The position numbers and the translations under genes were made by a program. Of a DNA stretch of 64,000 bases, positions 47,248-59,523 are shown piece by piece. The stretch is from NCBI GenBank assembly GCA_004026145.2, contig CP034996.1, positions 16,989,427 to 17,053,426 of the forward strand. Direction: 5' to 3'. Positions within the stretch are counted from its first letter, which is position 1, and each line of letters opens with the position of its first letter. The notes beneath the pieces are model-generated. The model was not told the DNA's origin, did not search any database, and saw only the letters and a list, made by a program, of their open reading frames with translations. The DNA comes from Takifugu bimaculatus (taxonomy: Eukaryota > Chordata > Actinopteri > Tetraodontiformes > Tetraodontidae).

Positions 47248-48345
47248 ATTGTGTTATAGATCATGTGTTGTGTTATAGATCATCTGTTGTGTTATAGATC
47301 ATGTGTTGTGTTATAGATCACCTGTTGTGTTATAGCTCATCTGTTGTGTTATAGATCATGTGTTGTGTTATAGATCATCTGTCGTGTTATAGCTCATGTG
47401 TTGTGTTATAGATCATGTGTGTGTTATAGATCACCTGTTGTGTTATAGATCATGTGTTGTGTTATAGATCACCTGTTGTGTTATAGATCACCTGTTGTGT
47501 TATAGATCATCTGTCGTGTTATAGCTCATGTGTTGTGTTATAGCTCATGTTGTGTTATAAATCATGTGTTGTGTTATAGATCACCTGTTGTGTTATAGAT
47601 CATGTGTTGTGTTATAGATCACCTGTTGTGTTATAGATCATCTGTTGTGTTATAGATCATGTGTGTGTTATAGATCATCTGTTGTGTTATAGATCTTGTG
47701 TTGTGTTATAAATCACCTGTTGTGTTATAGATCATGTGTTGTGTTATAGATCACCTGTTGTGTTATAGATCATGTGTTGTGTTATAGATCATCTGTTGTG
47801 TTATAGATCACCTGTTGTGTTATAGCTCATGTGCTGTGTTATAGATCATGTTGTGTTATAGATCACCTGTTGTGGTATAGATCATCTGTTGTGTTATAGA
47901 TCATGTGTTGTGTTATAGATCATCTGTTGTGTTATAGCTCATGTGTTGTGTTATAGATCATGTGTTGTGTTATAGATCATGTGTTGTGTTATAGATCATC
48001 TGTTGTGTTATAGATCATGTGTTGTGTTATAGATCATCTGTTTTGTTATAGCTCATGTGTTGTGTTATAGCTCATGTGTTGGTTATAGATCATGTGTGTT
48101 ATAGATCATCTGTTGTGTTATAGATCATGTGTTGTGTTATAGATCATGGTTGTGTATAGATCACCTGTTGTGTTATAGATCATGTGTTGTGTTATAGATC
48201 ATGTGTTGTGTTATAGATCATCTGTTGTGTTATAGATCATCTGTGTGTTATAGATCAGTGTGTGTTATAGATCATGTGTTGTGTTATAGATCATGTGTTG
48301 TGTTATAGATCACCTGTTGTGTTATAGATCATGTGTGTTTGTGTC
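47248..48345. repeat. 19-bp minisatellite, unit 3
   Basis: About 58 copies of the GTTGTGTTATAGATCATCT unit, with several units shortened by 1-4 bases. Confidence 0.95.
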
Positions 48346-49191
48346 ACCAGAACCAGCGACTGTATCAGGTTTTTCCATCCTGGTCATTTTTGCTGTCCAA
48401 ACAAGGAAGACCTTCTGAGGACGTGTCTCTGAGGACGTGAGGACATTTTGACTGGTCCTCACAACCTCAACGGACTGTTGGAGGATTCACATCTGGTTTG
48501 CGATTGAGGCTTCAGTTGGGTTTAGGACAGGGGTCAGAGGTCAGAGGTCAGGGGTCATGGATCGGGGGTTTAGTTGTGATGGGGAAAGCCTGCGAGCCCT
48601 CACAAAGATAGAGGTACGAGGTGTGTGTGTCCCGTCTTCAGCGAACTTGTGCTTGTCCTGTTGCTGGAGGACTTTTGGGACCTGCTGACATTTGCAGTGA
48701 TCCTCAGGGTAAACAGGAAGTGATCCTCAGGGTAAACAGGAAGTGATGCGTTTCAGGCCCTCGTTAGGCCCTCAGTAAAGGTCAGGCGGCAGCATCAGAG
48801 GGATCTATTAGACGCGTCTCCTGAGGACTTGTGTCATTTACAGCTGGTTCTAATTAGCCGTGACCTTCTCATCATCTCACCTGTTTTTGTTGATCGTCAA
48901 ATGTTAACGAGCTTCTCCGACTTTGACAAACAAGGAAAATCTTCTGAGAACAAATTAAGCCACATCCACACTCAGGGCTGCTCGTCTCCTGAATTGGTGA
49001 CGACGTTGCGTCAGACGCTTGAACAACAGTCGAAAGGTCACCAGCGACAGATGATCAGAAAAGGTCATTTTAAGGTCAGGAGCTGCTGGGAGACCACACA
49101 CAGCTGGATCCAGAAACCTTTTATTGTGTGAGAACTGTAAAAACCACTCAGAACACTTCAGAAACCGCTTTGGCTCCTTTCTTTTTAGGCA

Positions 49192-49992
49192 CAGGTGGCA
49201 AATCTGGCCCGTGGGCCTAATTTTGCCCGCAATATAATTATATTTGGCCCGCAAGGCCATACTAATGGACTATTAGAGCTGGCCCATCGGTATTGTTAAA
49301 AAGCGCATGTGCTCATACTACAAATACCAGAATTCTCTGATGGTGTTTTGGTGTGAAAATCCACACTCCACATCAGCTGGTGGTGGTAATTCACCAATTT
49401 GTGGCTTGCCAACCACCAACAAAGAGAAGGTAGTCATAGTGACCTTATATGCTAATGCTAATTCTGGCACTACCCCTCTGAAAAATGATTAAAGGCAGAA
49501 AATAGGACCTTTCTGAACAGGTAGGAGGCAGAATGTCTGTTTAGATCTGTAGACGGACCCGTCTGTCTTGTATGTGGAGCCAATGTTCATTACAAGGAGA
49601 ACAACAACCGATAACACTATAAAACACAACACCAAGACAAGCACAAACACCTGGAAATGACTCAAAGGTACCAGGAAGTAGAAAAGATGAAAAGGCCTCA
49701 CATTTACATTACATTAACTTACAATGGCAAAAGATTACTGTTGGAATTTAAAAGAGAAGAAATGAATGCCAGTGATGTGTTTTTTTTATTTGAATTTCGA
49801 TTTTGCATGTGTGCAATAATAAATTATATATTGTGTTGTGTTCAGTTGTTGAGCAAAACTAGTTTGGGTCTGTATCAAAAGGTTCCATGTTATAGCTAGA
49901 AGAAGATTTTTTCAATAAATATCAACGTTGGCCCGTGACTTTGTCCCAGTTTTGAATTTGGGCCCACTGGGTATTTGAGTTTGACACCTCTG
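49192..49992 (+). mobile_element. hAT-type remnant, unit 3
   Basis: Same ends and BED-finger remnant as the other two copies. Confidence 0.75.
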
Positions 49993-50119
49993 CTCTAAGG
50001 GAACAGTCATGAAGACAAGCCTGTGTCTGGGCTTCTACTTTCATCTTTAATGGTTGAGACGAGCTGACCCACCTCCCGGCCCCCACCCTGACCCGCTACG
50101 TCCTTCCTTCCACTGACCT

Positions 50120-51165
50120 TCAGCTGCTCCTAGCTAACATGTACCTTTTCAGGTACTTCCTGAACATCGGGTCTCGTAGGCCGTAGATCATGGGACTGGT
50201 TGAACGCGGCAGGACCTGGACAACGATATAAGACACGAAGAGAATGTCTGTGGAGTTCTTGGGGAAGAGTTTTTTAAGCAGGTCTTTGAGGGCTGGCGCC
50301 AGGTACGAGGCCATGCAGAGCAGCAGCTGGAAGCTGTGCAGGATGATGGTGTTTCTGGCCTTCACCGTGTCTTTGCCTGCTGTTTTTGCCGTCAACAAAA
50401 TTTGAAAGTAGGTGTAAAATATGGTGATCCAGATGATGACCAAGAACAGCGCGTAGGTGACGTCTCTCTTTGTGGTGATGACGTCGAGTGGGAACGCCGT
50501 GTGTCTGAGGCAGAAGACCTGAGAATGAACGATGGTCAGATGCTCTGTGGCCAACGTGATGACCAGGTCAGACGTGGCCGAGACCGTGGTGGTCGTCCAC
50601 ATCAGCAGGATCAACGTCAACGTTCTCTTGATGGTCCAAACTTGGAGATGGTGAAGCGGGAAGCAGACGGCGCTGTAGCACTCCAGGGCCATGCAGGCCA
50701 GGTTCAGGGGCGAGTTCTCGGTGGCGACCACGGCCAGCAGCAGGAACACCCAGCACATGCAGATGTTGATCCTGTAGATGGTGTAGCTGATGAAGAACAG
50801 CATGATGGTCACGTTCACCTGGATCAGGTCGTTTATCACCAGGTGGATGAAGAGTATGTAGCGTGGGTTCATGTAGAACATCTGCAGAAACAGAAGAAGG
50901 CTGAAGATCAAGACTCTGAGGTGACGTTAAAAGCCAGTCTTGGTTCTCTGGTTACAGAGACGCTAGACGAGAGGCCGATCCGTGTGAGCGTGTTTGACTC
51001 AGGAGCTCCAGAAACCTGATGTTTGCAGAAGGTGTGAATGAAGCTCGAGTTGATGTAGTTGATGAAGATCCCCACGACCAGAATGATCACGTTCTTGATC
51101 ACAGCTTTGGTGAAGGAATCTCGGTACTGTACGATCACGCTCACGTTTGCTGCCGACCCGTTCAT
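50120..51165 (-). CDS. Odorant receptor 131-2-like, copy 3, intact
   Basis: Exon 1 is 51016-51165 (50 codons) and exon 2 is 50120-50881 (253 codons plus stop), minus strand. The intron (50882-51015, 134 bp) has GT and CTGCAG ends and phase 0. The spliced product of about 303 residues is a normal length for the family. It starts MNGSAANVSVIVQYRDSFTK, with an extracellular N-glycosylation site (NVS), then seven hydrophobic segments. The helix 3 block is LNLACMALECYSAVCFPL, and SPMIYGLRDPMFRKYLKRY closes helix 7. The protein should sit in the cilia membrane of olfactory neurons and signal through a G protein, as known for fish odorant receptors. The ligand is unknown. It is the only undamaged member of the array and the reference for judging the others. 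Confidence 0.9.
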
Positions 51166-51186
51166 CTCTGGACGGGTTTAACTCTG

Positions 51187-51306
51187 GGACAAGAGACAAG
51201 AGACAGGAGACAGAAGACAGAAGACAAGAGACAGGAGACAGGAGACAGGAGACACGATATGAGACAGGAGACAGAAGACAAGTGACAGGAGACAGGAGAC
51301 AGGAGA
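51187..51306. repeat. GA-rich short tandem repeat, unit 3
   Basis: AGACAGG/AGACAAG-type repeat just upstream of receptor copy 3, where its promoter would lie. Confidence 0.85.
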
Positions 51307-51456
51307 CGCTGCTGAAGGTCAGAAACAGCCGAGAACAAATGATGAGAGATGAGGAGCAGATTCTGCTGGCACACGTTCACAAATGATTCCGTTTCTTTTC
51401 TACCATCTGACCAGATTCACAATGACAAAATGATTTTTATTTGTTCAGAAGTTAAA

Positions 51457-52020
<564 letters not shown>

Positions 52021-52918
52021 GGTCGGATCAATGGGAAGCTGATCGTTCTCTTCAGAAGGGCGATCTGGTCCCCCGAAGGTGGAAATAAAATACCAAATCA
52101 ACCATCACTGTTGTGTTTCTCTCACATCTAGATGAAGAAGCTGAAACAGAGCTGAGAGGTTTGTTCCACACCAGAGGATCCCAGAAGATTAAGATCAGAA
52201 CCAGTTTAAAGACCAGAGCCGATACCATGAGGTCATGGTGCCGCAATGTCACTGGAGTTGAATTTATTATTATTTATGGATATAAGATAATTTATTGGGG
52301 GAAATAATTTGTTAACAAAGGAACAGTGAATGTGTTTGTTGATTAAACTCCTGAAACGGACCGGGCCGCTGTGACGTCATTTAGCGTGCACCAGCGTGGT
52401 GTCGGAACACCAGATGGAGTCAGTTTACATCCGAGTCACCTGTGTGAACGAGTGTTGGTCTCAGTGTATTTGGGAGTGAAACTCCATGAATGTGATGAAC
52501 GTTCAGGGTTCTCGCTCTTCCAGAACCTTCCAGAACCTTTTAGCTGCGGATCATCTTTCACCTGCTCAAAGGCAGCAGGAAAAAGGGCTGAAATCGGATT
52601 TTCAGCACCGACTCAGATCAGAACCCTGCTGTTGATCATTTGGGTCTAGATTTATTCACACTGCGAACACAGTCCAGAACCTGTTCAATATTTGGGACGT
52701 GTTCTGAAGTAACACCGGAATATTTGTGTAGACACCAAATCCAGAGGAGAGACTGAAGTTTAGAGACCAGGAGACCTGTTTCAGTCAGGCTGATGTTTAT
52801 TGTGTAGGACAACCTCCAGGTCAAAGGTCCAATCAGCAGTTTCAATATTCAATAATCACAACAAATAAGAGGAATAATCTCTCCGTGTCTTCAGGTCCCA
52901 AACGACAACAAAGCCTTT
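52021..52918. other. Unassigned flank between unit 4 and receptor copy 4
   Basis: No coding exon is recognised. A full CRE palindrome TGACGTCA lies at 52372-52379. A minus-strand AATAAA (plus-strand TTTATT) at about 52795-52800 could end the copy 4 transcript. Confidence 0.45.
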
Positions 52919-53977
52919 TCATGTCTGAGCAGGCTCCTCTGGGGCCCTCGGGGGCCTACACAGGAGGTTCCTGGTCAGGTGCCTCCTGAAGGTCTTGTCT
53001 CGTACGCCGTAGATGATGGGGCTGATGGACCGAGGCAGAATCTGCACAATAATGTAACAGGCAAACAGAGAATCCGAGTAATTCCTGGGGAACCAGAGCA
53101 GCAGAGCCTGTTTGAGGAGAGGCTCTGCGTACGTTGCCATGCACAGCAGCACCTGGAAACCGTGGAGAATGATGGTGTTTCTGGCCTTCCTGGCATCTTT
53201 GCTGGCCGTCTTAGCCGTGAACATAATTCTGAAATAGGTGTAGAAGATGATGAGCCAGACAATGACCAGGTAGACCACGTAGGTGATGTCCCTCTTCCTG
53301 ATGATGTGCGGGTTTGGGAAGGCGGTTTCCCGCAGACAGAACACCTGAGAATAGAAGAAGTCCAGCGGCTGCGTGGCCAACGTGACAAAGAGATCAGGAA
53401 GGACAGAAAACATGCTGGTGGTCCAGATGAGACCGATCAGCAGCAACGTCCTCCTGATGGTGCAGATCTGCCCGTGGCGAAGCGGGAAGCAGACGGCGAT
53501 GTAGCACTCCAAGGCCATGCAGGCCAGGTTCAGAGGCGTGTTCTCAGTGGTGATGAGAGCCAGCAGGATGAAGACGCCGCAGAAGGACACGTTGATCTTG
53601 TAGAGGACGTAGCTGATGATGAAGAGCATCACCGTCAGCATCACCTGGATCATGTCATTGACCACCAGGTAAAAAACAGGATGTAACGAGGATTGGTGTA
53701 GAAGACCTGAGGGACGGGGCAACGAGGACACACACAGCAAGTCAAACCACACCGGGTAATTAACCTGTGGCTTCCAGCTTCCCCAGGATCCACAGAGGTG
53801 AACTTGAGCCGCGGCGTGATGTCCTACCTGGTGTCTGTGGTACGTCTGAATGAGTCCAGCATTCACGTAGTTGATGGAGATGCTGAGAACCACAACAATC
53901 ACATTTTTGGTCACAGCTTTGCTGACAGAGTCTCGATACTCAATCACCACGGAAGCGTTGGCGGCCGGCGAGCTCAT
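52919..53977 (-). CDS. Odorant receptor 131-2-like, copy 4 (divergent), one frame slip
   Basis: Exon 1 is 53828-53977 (50 codons, MSSPAANASVVIEYRDSVSK) and exon 2 is 52919-53706, minus strand. The intron is 121 bp with GT and CTCAG ends at the same codon position and phase as in copies 1-3. The blocks TTENTPLNLACMALECYIAV and SPIIYGVRDKTFRRHL match the family, but the protein is clearly diverged from copies 1-3. A run of six T (plus-strand A run at 53671-53676) appears one base short: seven would keep ILFFYLVVND in frame. An in-frame upstream Met exists at 54026-54028, but the ATG at 53977 aligns with the other copies. A single missing base in a homopolymer makes a consensus error likely. Confidence 0.87.
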   Translation of the reverse strand: MSSPAANASVVIEYRDSVSKAVTKNVIVVVLSISINYVNAGLIQTYHRHQVGHHAAAQVHLCGSWGSWKPQVNYPVWFDLLCVSSLPRPSGLLHQSSLHPVFYLVVNDMIQVMLTVMLFIISYVLYKINVSFCGVFILLALITTENTPLNLACMALECYIAVCFPLRHGQICTIRRTLLLIGLIWTTSMFSVLPDLFVTLATQPLDFFYSQVFCLRETAFPNPHIIRKRDITYVVYLVIVWLIIFYTYFRIMFTAKTASKDARKARNTIILHGFQVLLCMATYAEPLLKQALLLWFPRNYSDSLFACYIIVQILPRSISPIIYGVRDKTFRRHLTRNLLCRPPRAPEEPAQT

Positions 53978-54049
53978 GACTGACGGAGGAGTGAACGAGC
54001 CCGACGGGTCAGAGCTGCAACACTTCAAAGAGCCCCTTCGCGATCCCAG

Positions 54050-54149
54050 NNNNNNNNNNNNNNNNNNNNNNNNNNNNNNNNNNNNNNNNNNNNNNNNNNN
54101 NNNNNNNNNNNNNNNNNNNNNNNNNNNNNNNNNNNNNNNNNNNNNNNNN
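54050..54149. other. Assembly gap, 100 N
   Basis: Exactly 100 N between the receptor contig and the last contig. Confidence 0.99.
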
Positions 54150-56884
54150 AGTCCAGGAGGAGCAGCAGAGGTCAGAATGTGTCGGAGCGCGTTTAACTAT
54201 TGTCTGCAGTTCCACGCGTGTCCACCGGGTGGCGGTAAAGCACCACATGATATTTCTCCTTTTTGGAACTTCTTCAGCTGCGTTGAGCTTTAAATCTTCA
54301 CCTGTCGCTCCCTTTAAGCTCTAAACTTTGCGGTTCTGTGTGTAGTTTGTTGGTTTGAATATTTGATGAATTCTGATGACGACTGAAACTGTCAATGACC
54401 AATAGAAAGTTCGTCCATTTTCTACTGTGTCACACATTTTCATTATTTATTGTCATTTTGGGTCTAAACTGGACCAGTTCTGTGAGCTGTTTTGCTTTTT
54501 CTGTGGACCAGATGTTCCAGGCAGGTTCCATCATCGGACACAGACGGAGACAGGTCACGTGACAACAGTCAGCCTTTAGTTCTTTATTACAGGAGGATCT
54601 GGTTTATATACAGACACGTATCTGCAAATACTAAAAAGTCTATGAACCCAAAGTACTAAAAAGTCTACATCCACGCACACGCGTGTATTAAGTGTTTATA
54701 CACACGTGTGCGCGTACGTGCACACTGTATATTCATCTAATAACTGTTAGTTTCTAAAACACCAAAGTAGAGTCACTGAGGCACGGCTTCACCTCCTTTA
54801 CACCGAGGTTTCCCTGAGCAGGTGTGATGAACTGTTGCAGGAGGAAAAGCATGGAACAATGTTAATAACCGGACACAACAACACTCAGGTTTATTGTCTG
54901 ACGGCATCAGTGTCTCTGGTTGCATCTGTCTGAGGAGCATTGTGAAACCAGGAGCAGTGTAAATGAGGGGGGGGGGGGGGGGGGCAGTGAGTGGATGCTG
55001 CATTCATCAAACACACAATAGTCAGAAGAGAAGAAGGAAGAACAGAAGCCCGTGTTCCTCAGTGTGGGTGTGGAGACGCCTGTTTGGAGGAGCAGGAAGC
55101 AGGCTGGACTCTTCCAGCTGGCTTTAATGCCACTTCTCTTCTGAGAACCTCCCAGCAGCTTTCTCTCCACCATCTTTTTACGCTGAAGGTTTTTGATCAT
55201 TTCAGGTCAGATGTTCTTGGACTGAGGTTAAACATGTTTGTTCTTGTGCTCGGAGCGAACCGACGATCCTCTAAAGTCAGGCATCCTAAAGGTGGATGTT
55301 TTCTGAGGCGTGGAGGCTTTAAAGTGGCGCTTTTACCCACTTGTCCTCGTTCTGTTGGAAACTTGATCCAAAAACCTTTTCTGGAGCTTCATGTTCTGCT
55401 TTTTTGAAGGAATGAAATGGTTTCATCAGTGCTGCCGGGGGCTGAGCAGGCTTCATAAATCTGAAGCTCTGAGATCCTTTAAAGATCTCCTGGAATCAGC
55501 AGATGGGGGTTTGATCCAAAACTGTAAGAATCAGTCAAGCTATCAAATCTTGACTCAGTCCAAGCGTGAACCAGTCCATCCAGAGCTGATTATGGCTCAG
55601 CCAGGAGGAAAGCACGGCCTGGGGGGGTTCATATGGAGCAGGCACACTCTGGCTCTATTGCTACTGAAAACAGCCCTTCAGCACAGCAGCCTGAAATACA
55701 GTTCTGGAGAACACCTGTTCCCAACAGAACCTGTTTAAAACGGGACCAGTAAAGATGCCCGACGTGACCACGACCACGGGGAGAGAGGGGGGGGGGGGGC
55801 AGAGACAGGCGGTAACGCCGCTGCCCACCGATTCACCTGGAAACAACAAAAACCCCAGCAGCTTGGACCCAATATGGCAGCGTGTTCCTCAGAAACGCTC
55901 CTCAAACTCTCCCCACAGCTTCATTGCTAAACAGGATTTGGGTTTTTTTGTCCGTGCTAAATGGAAAGTGTTTGTCCTTTGGTGGTCCAACAGGACCACG
56001 ATTTGGATGGATGGATGATTTGATGTTATTGAGAATAAAAACAGCTGAAAATGGAAGCGGAGATGTTTCAGAGCACCAGAGTTCAGAAAGAGTTTCTAAT
56101 CAAACACCGCCTGTTGGGAATGATGAATGGATGAATTTTTATTCATCTGGTGAATAAAAGACTACGTGGTGTTAGACTGATTATTAATTATAATTGTTAG
56201 ACTGGTGTTGGATTTAAAAAGTCTCAATATTTGCCAACAGCCGCACGCTTTAAGAATTTACCCCGTGCGTGAATAATTCAGAATGAAGAGGGGCGCAGAA
56301 GAAAAGGTCGTTCCTCTACGTTTCTGCAGCGACATCACAGTTGTAGAGGGTGTTAGCGGGCGCTAACCAGAGCCAGCACAGCTCACTTCCCTCCCGCCGC
56401 TGATGCTAGCTGCAGATTCTTAAAGAGTTTCCCCGTTGAAGCTTAAGGGATCCCTCCAGGGCCGGCCGGGGCGAAGGGCCTGTCATCCTGCCTTATGAAG
56501 TGCAGCAGCTTCTTTCTTCTCCTCGCCCTGCCATATTTCTATTTAGCAGGTCTGCGGCCGTGCAGGCTTCAGAAAAACGGATCAGAGTGGATGGTTTGTG
56601 AAAAGGGAGGCAGCCGCGGTGAATATGCACTCGCCAAATCAACGCCCAGGACGCACCCTGCGGAGGTCAAGGTGAACCCGAACGGGATCCGCGTGAAGCA
56701 CAGGGAAGCACTCGCTGCTCCTTCCTGTCGCGCCCGCCGTGCCAAAGGTTCCCTGTTTATCTGTGAGAGGGGACAGCGAGCACGAGTAATACCCCACGTG
56801 CACCCCCACGTGCACGCGTGGGGCGGCGTTCTGCGTCTCTTCCGAGTTCAAGCGGCCTCTCTTGCTGCCCGTACGCTCGCGCCT
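54150..56884. other. Noncoding region at the start of contig 4
   Basis: No exon is recognised. Items seen: a 10-bp palindrome GTCACGTGAC (E-box core) at 54554-54563, a minus-strand AATAAA at 54583-54588, an alternating purine/pyrimidine stretch at about 54665-54726, and G runs at 54967-54984 and 55787-55799. The minus-strand poly(A) signal hints at the 3' end of a leftward transcript, but no coding sequence supports it. Confidence 0.4.
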
Positions 56885-57200
56885 CCTTATTTAGATTAAC
56901 AAACGTAATAAATCCATCATTCAATCCGCATCCATTGTGGAATTGATCCACTTCAATTCCAGGAAGTGCTCTTTGTTGTAAACACAGCATTATTTATCAG
57001 GAAGCCAAAGTGTCGTGGCTCATTAAGGACAGCTAAATGGGATTTGGAGTAAATATGGCGCATGGATAGCGCGATTTACATCGGCTTATTTATTTGTGAT
57101 CCCGCTATTATGGAAAGCATGGTAGCAATCTCATCATCATTCATTCTGTAATTAACTCCCTCTTTCTTTATCTGCTGGAAGAACGTCTTAATTGCCTCCC
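56885..57200. promoter_or_regulatory. Candidate conserved noncoding element
   Basis: A 300-bp block of complex, AT-leaning, non-repetitive sequence with TAATTA at 57149-57154, TTATTTATTTGTG, AACGTAATAAATCC and ATTAAGGACAGC. It lacks microsatellites and coding frames, unlike its surroundings. The texture is that of vertebrate developmental enhancers; conservation is not shown. Confidence 0.35.
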
Positions 57201-58034
57201 AAACCAGAGCGCCGCCCCTCCCCCACCCCTGCAGCTTGATGGAGGAGGTGCTACAGCTTCATTTAATGTTCAGTCATTAAAGAACCTTTACTGTGGAACC
57301 CTAAACTGCTCTTCAAACAACACCAGGAATAACATCTGGGCCCAAACACCGGTCGGGGACGTTTATAGCCGCGTTACTGGGTCAAATAAATCACGCTAAC
57401 GCCAATAAAACGTTAAAATGGACGCGGCGCCGCAGGACCTATCGGAAGCCGTCATACTGGTCAGCAGCAACGCTAGCAGGAGCGTGAGGCACGTCCCAGG
57501 GTGGGAAGGTGTGCATTAGCATTAGCAACAGATGGCTCATCTGCACGTCAACAGGAGCAAAGCTCGATGCCTTGAAGAAGTTTTGGAAAGTTTTGGAAGA
57601 GTCCAGGCCTCTTCCTGCCCTGACCAGCTGGCTTTTTTATCCTCTCACCTCCCCAAAGCTCTTCCTTATCACTGAGCCTAAAAACTGCCCCCTGTGGCTT
57701 TTTATCTGCATTCAGGGAAATCGATGCCCACTAGCAGCTCCCCGATACATGATGGGATGTACCGTCCTAATTGCCAGAATCAGTTTCTTACCAATATTGA
57801 ATTGCTGCACATTAAAAGGCTGAATCCTGTCCGCCTGTTTAATGACTTAGCAGCCTTATTCCGGGTGGGTGGTGCACTCTGGGATTTGATCGTGCTACTG
57901 CAGCAAAATGTGGTTCATCTGGAGCCAGCGCCAGGAACAGCCAGAAAGGGGGGACGCGGCCCCCAAAACCCACCCTGCGCGTCACATTTTAGCTTTGCAC
58001 CAATTAGGCCACTTTCTAAACCCTGTCAGCTCGC
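57201..58034. other. Noncoding region, a second conserved-element-like block at 57700-57900
   Basis: No gene is recognised. The block around 57715-57880 is complex unique sequence, again with homeobox-like TTTAATGACTTAG and CCTAATTGCC words. Confidence 0.3.
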
Positions 58035-58240
58035 CTCTCCTCTCATGTGACCATCGCGAGAAGCGAGCCTGACTCAGCCAATCCGAGCCGGGGCCAGCTG
58101 CGGGATGGAGGCGCACCGCCGCGCAGGACGCGCGTTCTCACCGCGGGCGGAAACGCGGCGGCCGCGTCCGGCAGCGTTTGGATGGTGCCGGAGAGCGCGG
58201 CGCATCCTGCAGCTACATCAGGTCCTCAGCTGCGGCGTGG
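58035..58240. promoter_or_regulatory. CpG-rich block with CCAAT motif
   Basis: Dense CpG (GCGCGTTC, CGCGGCGGCCGCGTCCG) with AGCCAATCCG at about 58077-58086. It fits a CpG-island promoter. No downstream coding exon is recognised in either direction. Confidence 0.4.
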
Positions 58241-58292
58241 AGGAGGAGGAGGAGGAGGAGGAGGAGGAGGAGGAGGAGGAGGAGGAGGAGGA
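58240..58292 (+). repeat. (GGA)n microsatellite
   Basis: About 17 GGA units; a glutamate run if read as protein. Confidence 0.95.
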
Positions 58293-58499
58293 GGCGGAGG
58301 ACGGGAAAATACCAACCATCCGAAATATAAAAACACACAAGCCGCGTCTGGAACCGGCCATGTCGCGTCACGCAGAGATCGATCCGATCAGATAACCTTC
58401 AGATAACATTGCTAAAGAAGGCTTAATGAAGCGTTTGTGCCAGTCCTGCGAAATAACAGCCACAGGTGCACGTTTATCACCTTTATTAGAGACATGAAG

Positions 58500-59270
58500 G
58501 TGTCAATCATGAACTCGTTCCAGATACCTGCGAGTGGGGAAATGTCTGTTCATCCTCGGTGACACAGAAAACAAAAAAACCCCAAGAATCAAAACTGCCC
58601 TCGTCCACCCAGCATCATCTAGAGGAGAAATAACATCCGTAAAAAGGAAAAAAAAGAGACTCGACACTGCCAGCAAAAGTACAAGCAAACCGAAAAAGGT
58701 GAAACACACAAAAAAAACCAAAAATAAAAATAGAAACGACAAACCTGCGAGCTGCAAGAAAAGTACCAGGTTAAAATGATTCCTTCAGATAAAGAAAAGA
58801 GGAAAGAAAGTCAAAGCAAAGGTCTGGATCGGTGAGGTCGACCCGAAATCACAAAACTCGAAGGCAAACAAGCAACACTGCAAAATGCAAACCAAAGCAA
58901 CCACAACAACAAAAAAGGAACAAAAATGTGGGGAAAATGTCTCAAAACCACCAATCAACGCGTGAAAAATCTCAATACTGACAAAAGCTGCTCGATCGGA
59001 ACAAAAGTGCAAGTGAGACCGCGTCTGCCCCCGGGACCAGAACAACTGCATGCTGGAAACTTGAAGCCTGGATGGGGGGGGGGGGGGCGCTCCGAAGCAC
59101 CGCGGCAATACTCAAATTCAAACACCAGCAAAAGGAGGAAAAAATGGGGAAAAAGGAGGAAAAAAAAGAGAGAGGAGGGGTGGGCAATAGAAAAGAGCAA
59201 AAAAAAATATGCTTGTTGGAAATGTGCTCACCGAGCGGGAGTAAAATGTGGCGAGAAAAATGGGAATGTG
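58500..59270. other. A-rich, low-complexity region
   Basis: Many A runs on the plus strand and a G run at 59074-59087. The Lys-rich open frames (for example 58534-58779) reflect composition and show no domain. Confidence 0.5.
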
Positions 59271-59274
59271 GCTC

Positions 59275-59480
59275 AAAAGACAGTATGGCGGTGCGAGCCG
59301 GGACGCGGTGCCTTTTCTCCAGATGTCAGCCTCCAGTTCTGTCATGTGACTCATCCGGATCCCACTTCCAGCAATGAGCGCGCGGCGTCGAACAGCTGAT
59401 GCTGGAAGCTCGCGCAGTGAGAAAGCGAGTATCCGGAACCTCCTGCGCCGCCGCCGCCGCCGCCGCCGCCGCTACCGCGG
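59275..59480. promoter_or_regulatory. CpG-rich block with (CGC)n run
   Basis: CpG-dense sequence ending in a CCG/CGC triplet repeat at about 59446-59475, interrupted soon after by the retroviral insertion. Confidence 0.35.
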
Positions 59481-59523
59481 CATTTACCTTTAATCTCTGC
59501 ACTGTTTCCTATAACTCCAAATA

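Larger units (their letters stand above)
46240..51456. repeat. Segmental duplication unit 3 (5217 bp)
   Basis: Same layout as units 1 and 2. It is shorter mainly because its 19-bp array is shorter. Confidence 0.93.

Noticed and set aside
58105..58406. Glu-rich or Gly-rich protein from 58047-58406
   Set aside because: Driven by the GGA microsatellite and CpG-rich flank; no conserved domain.
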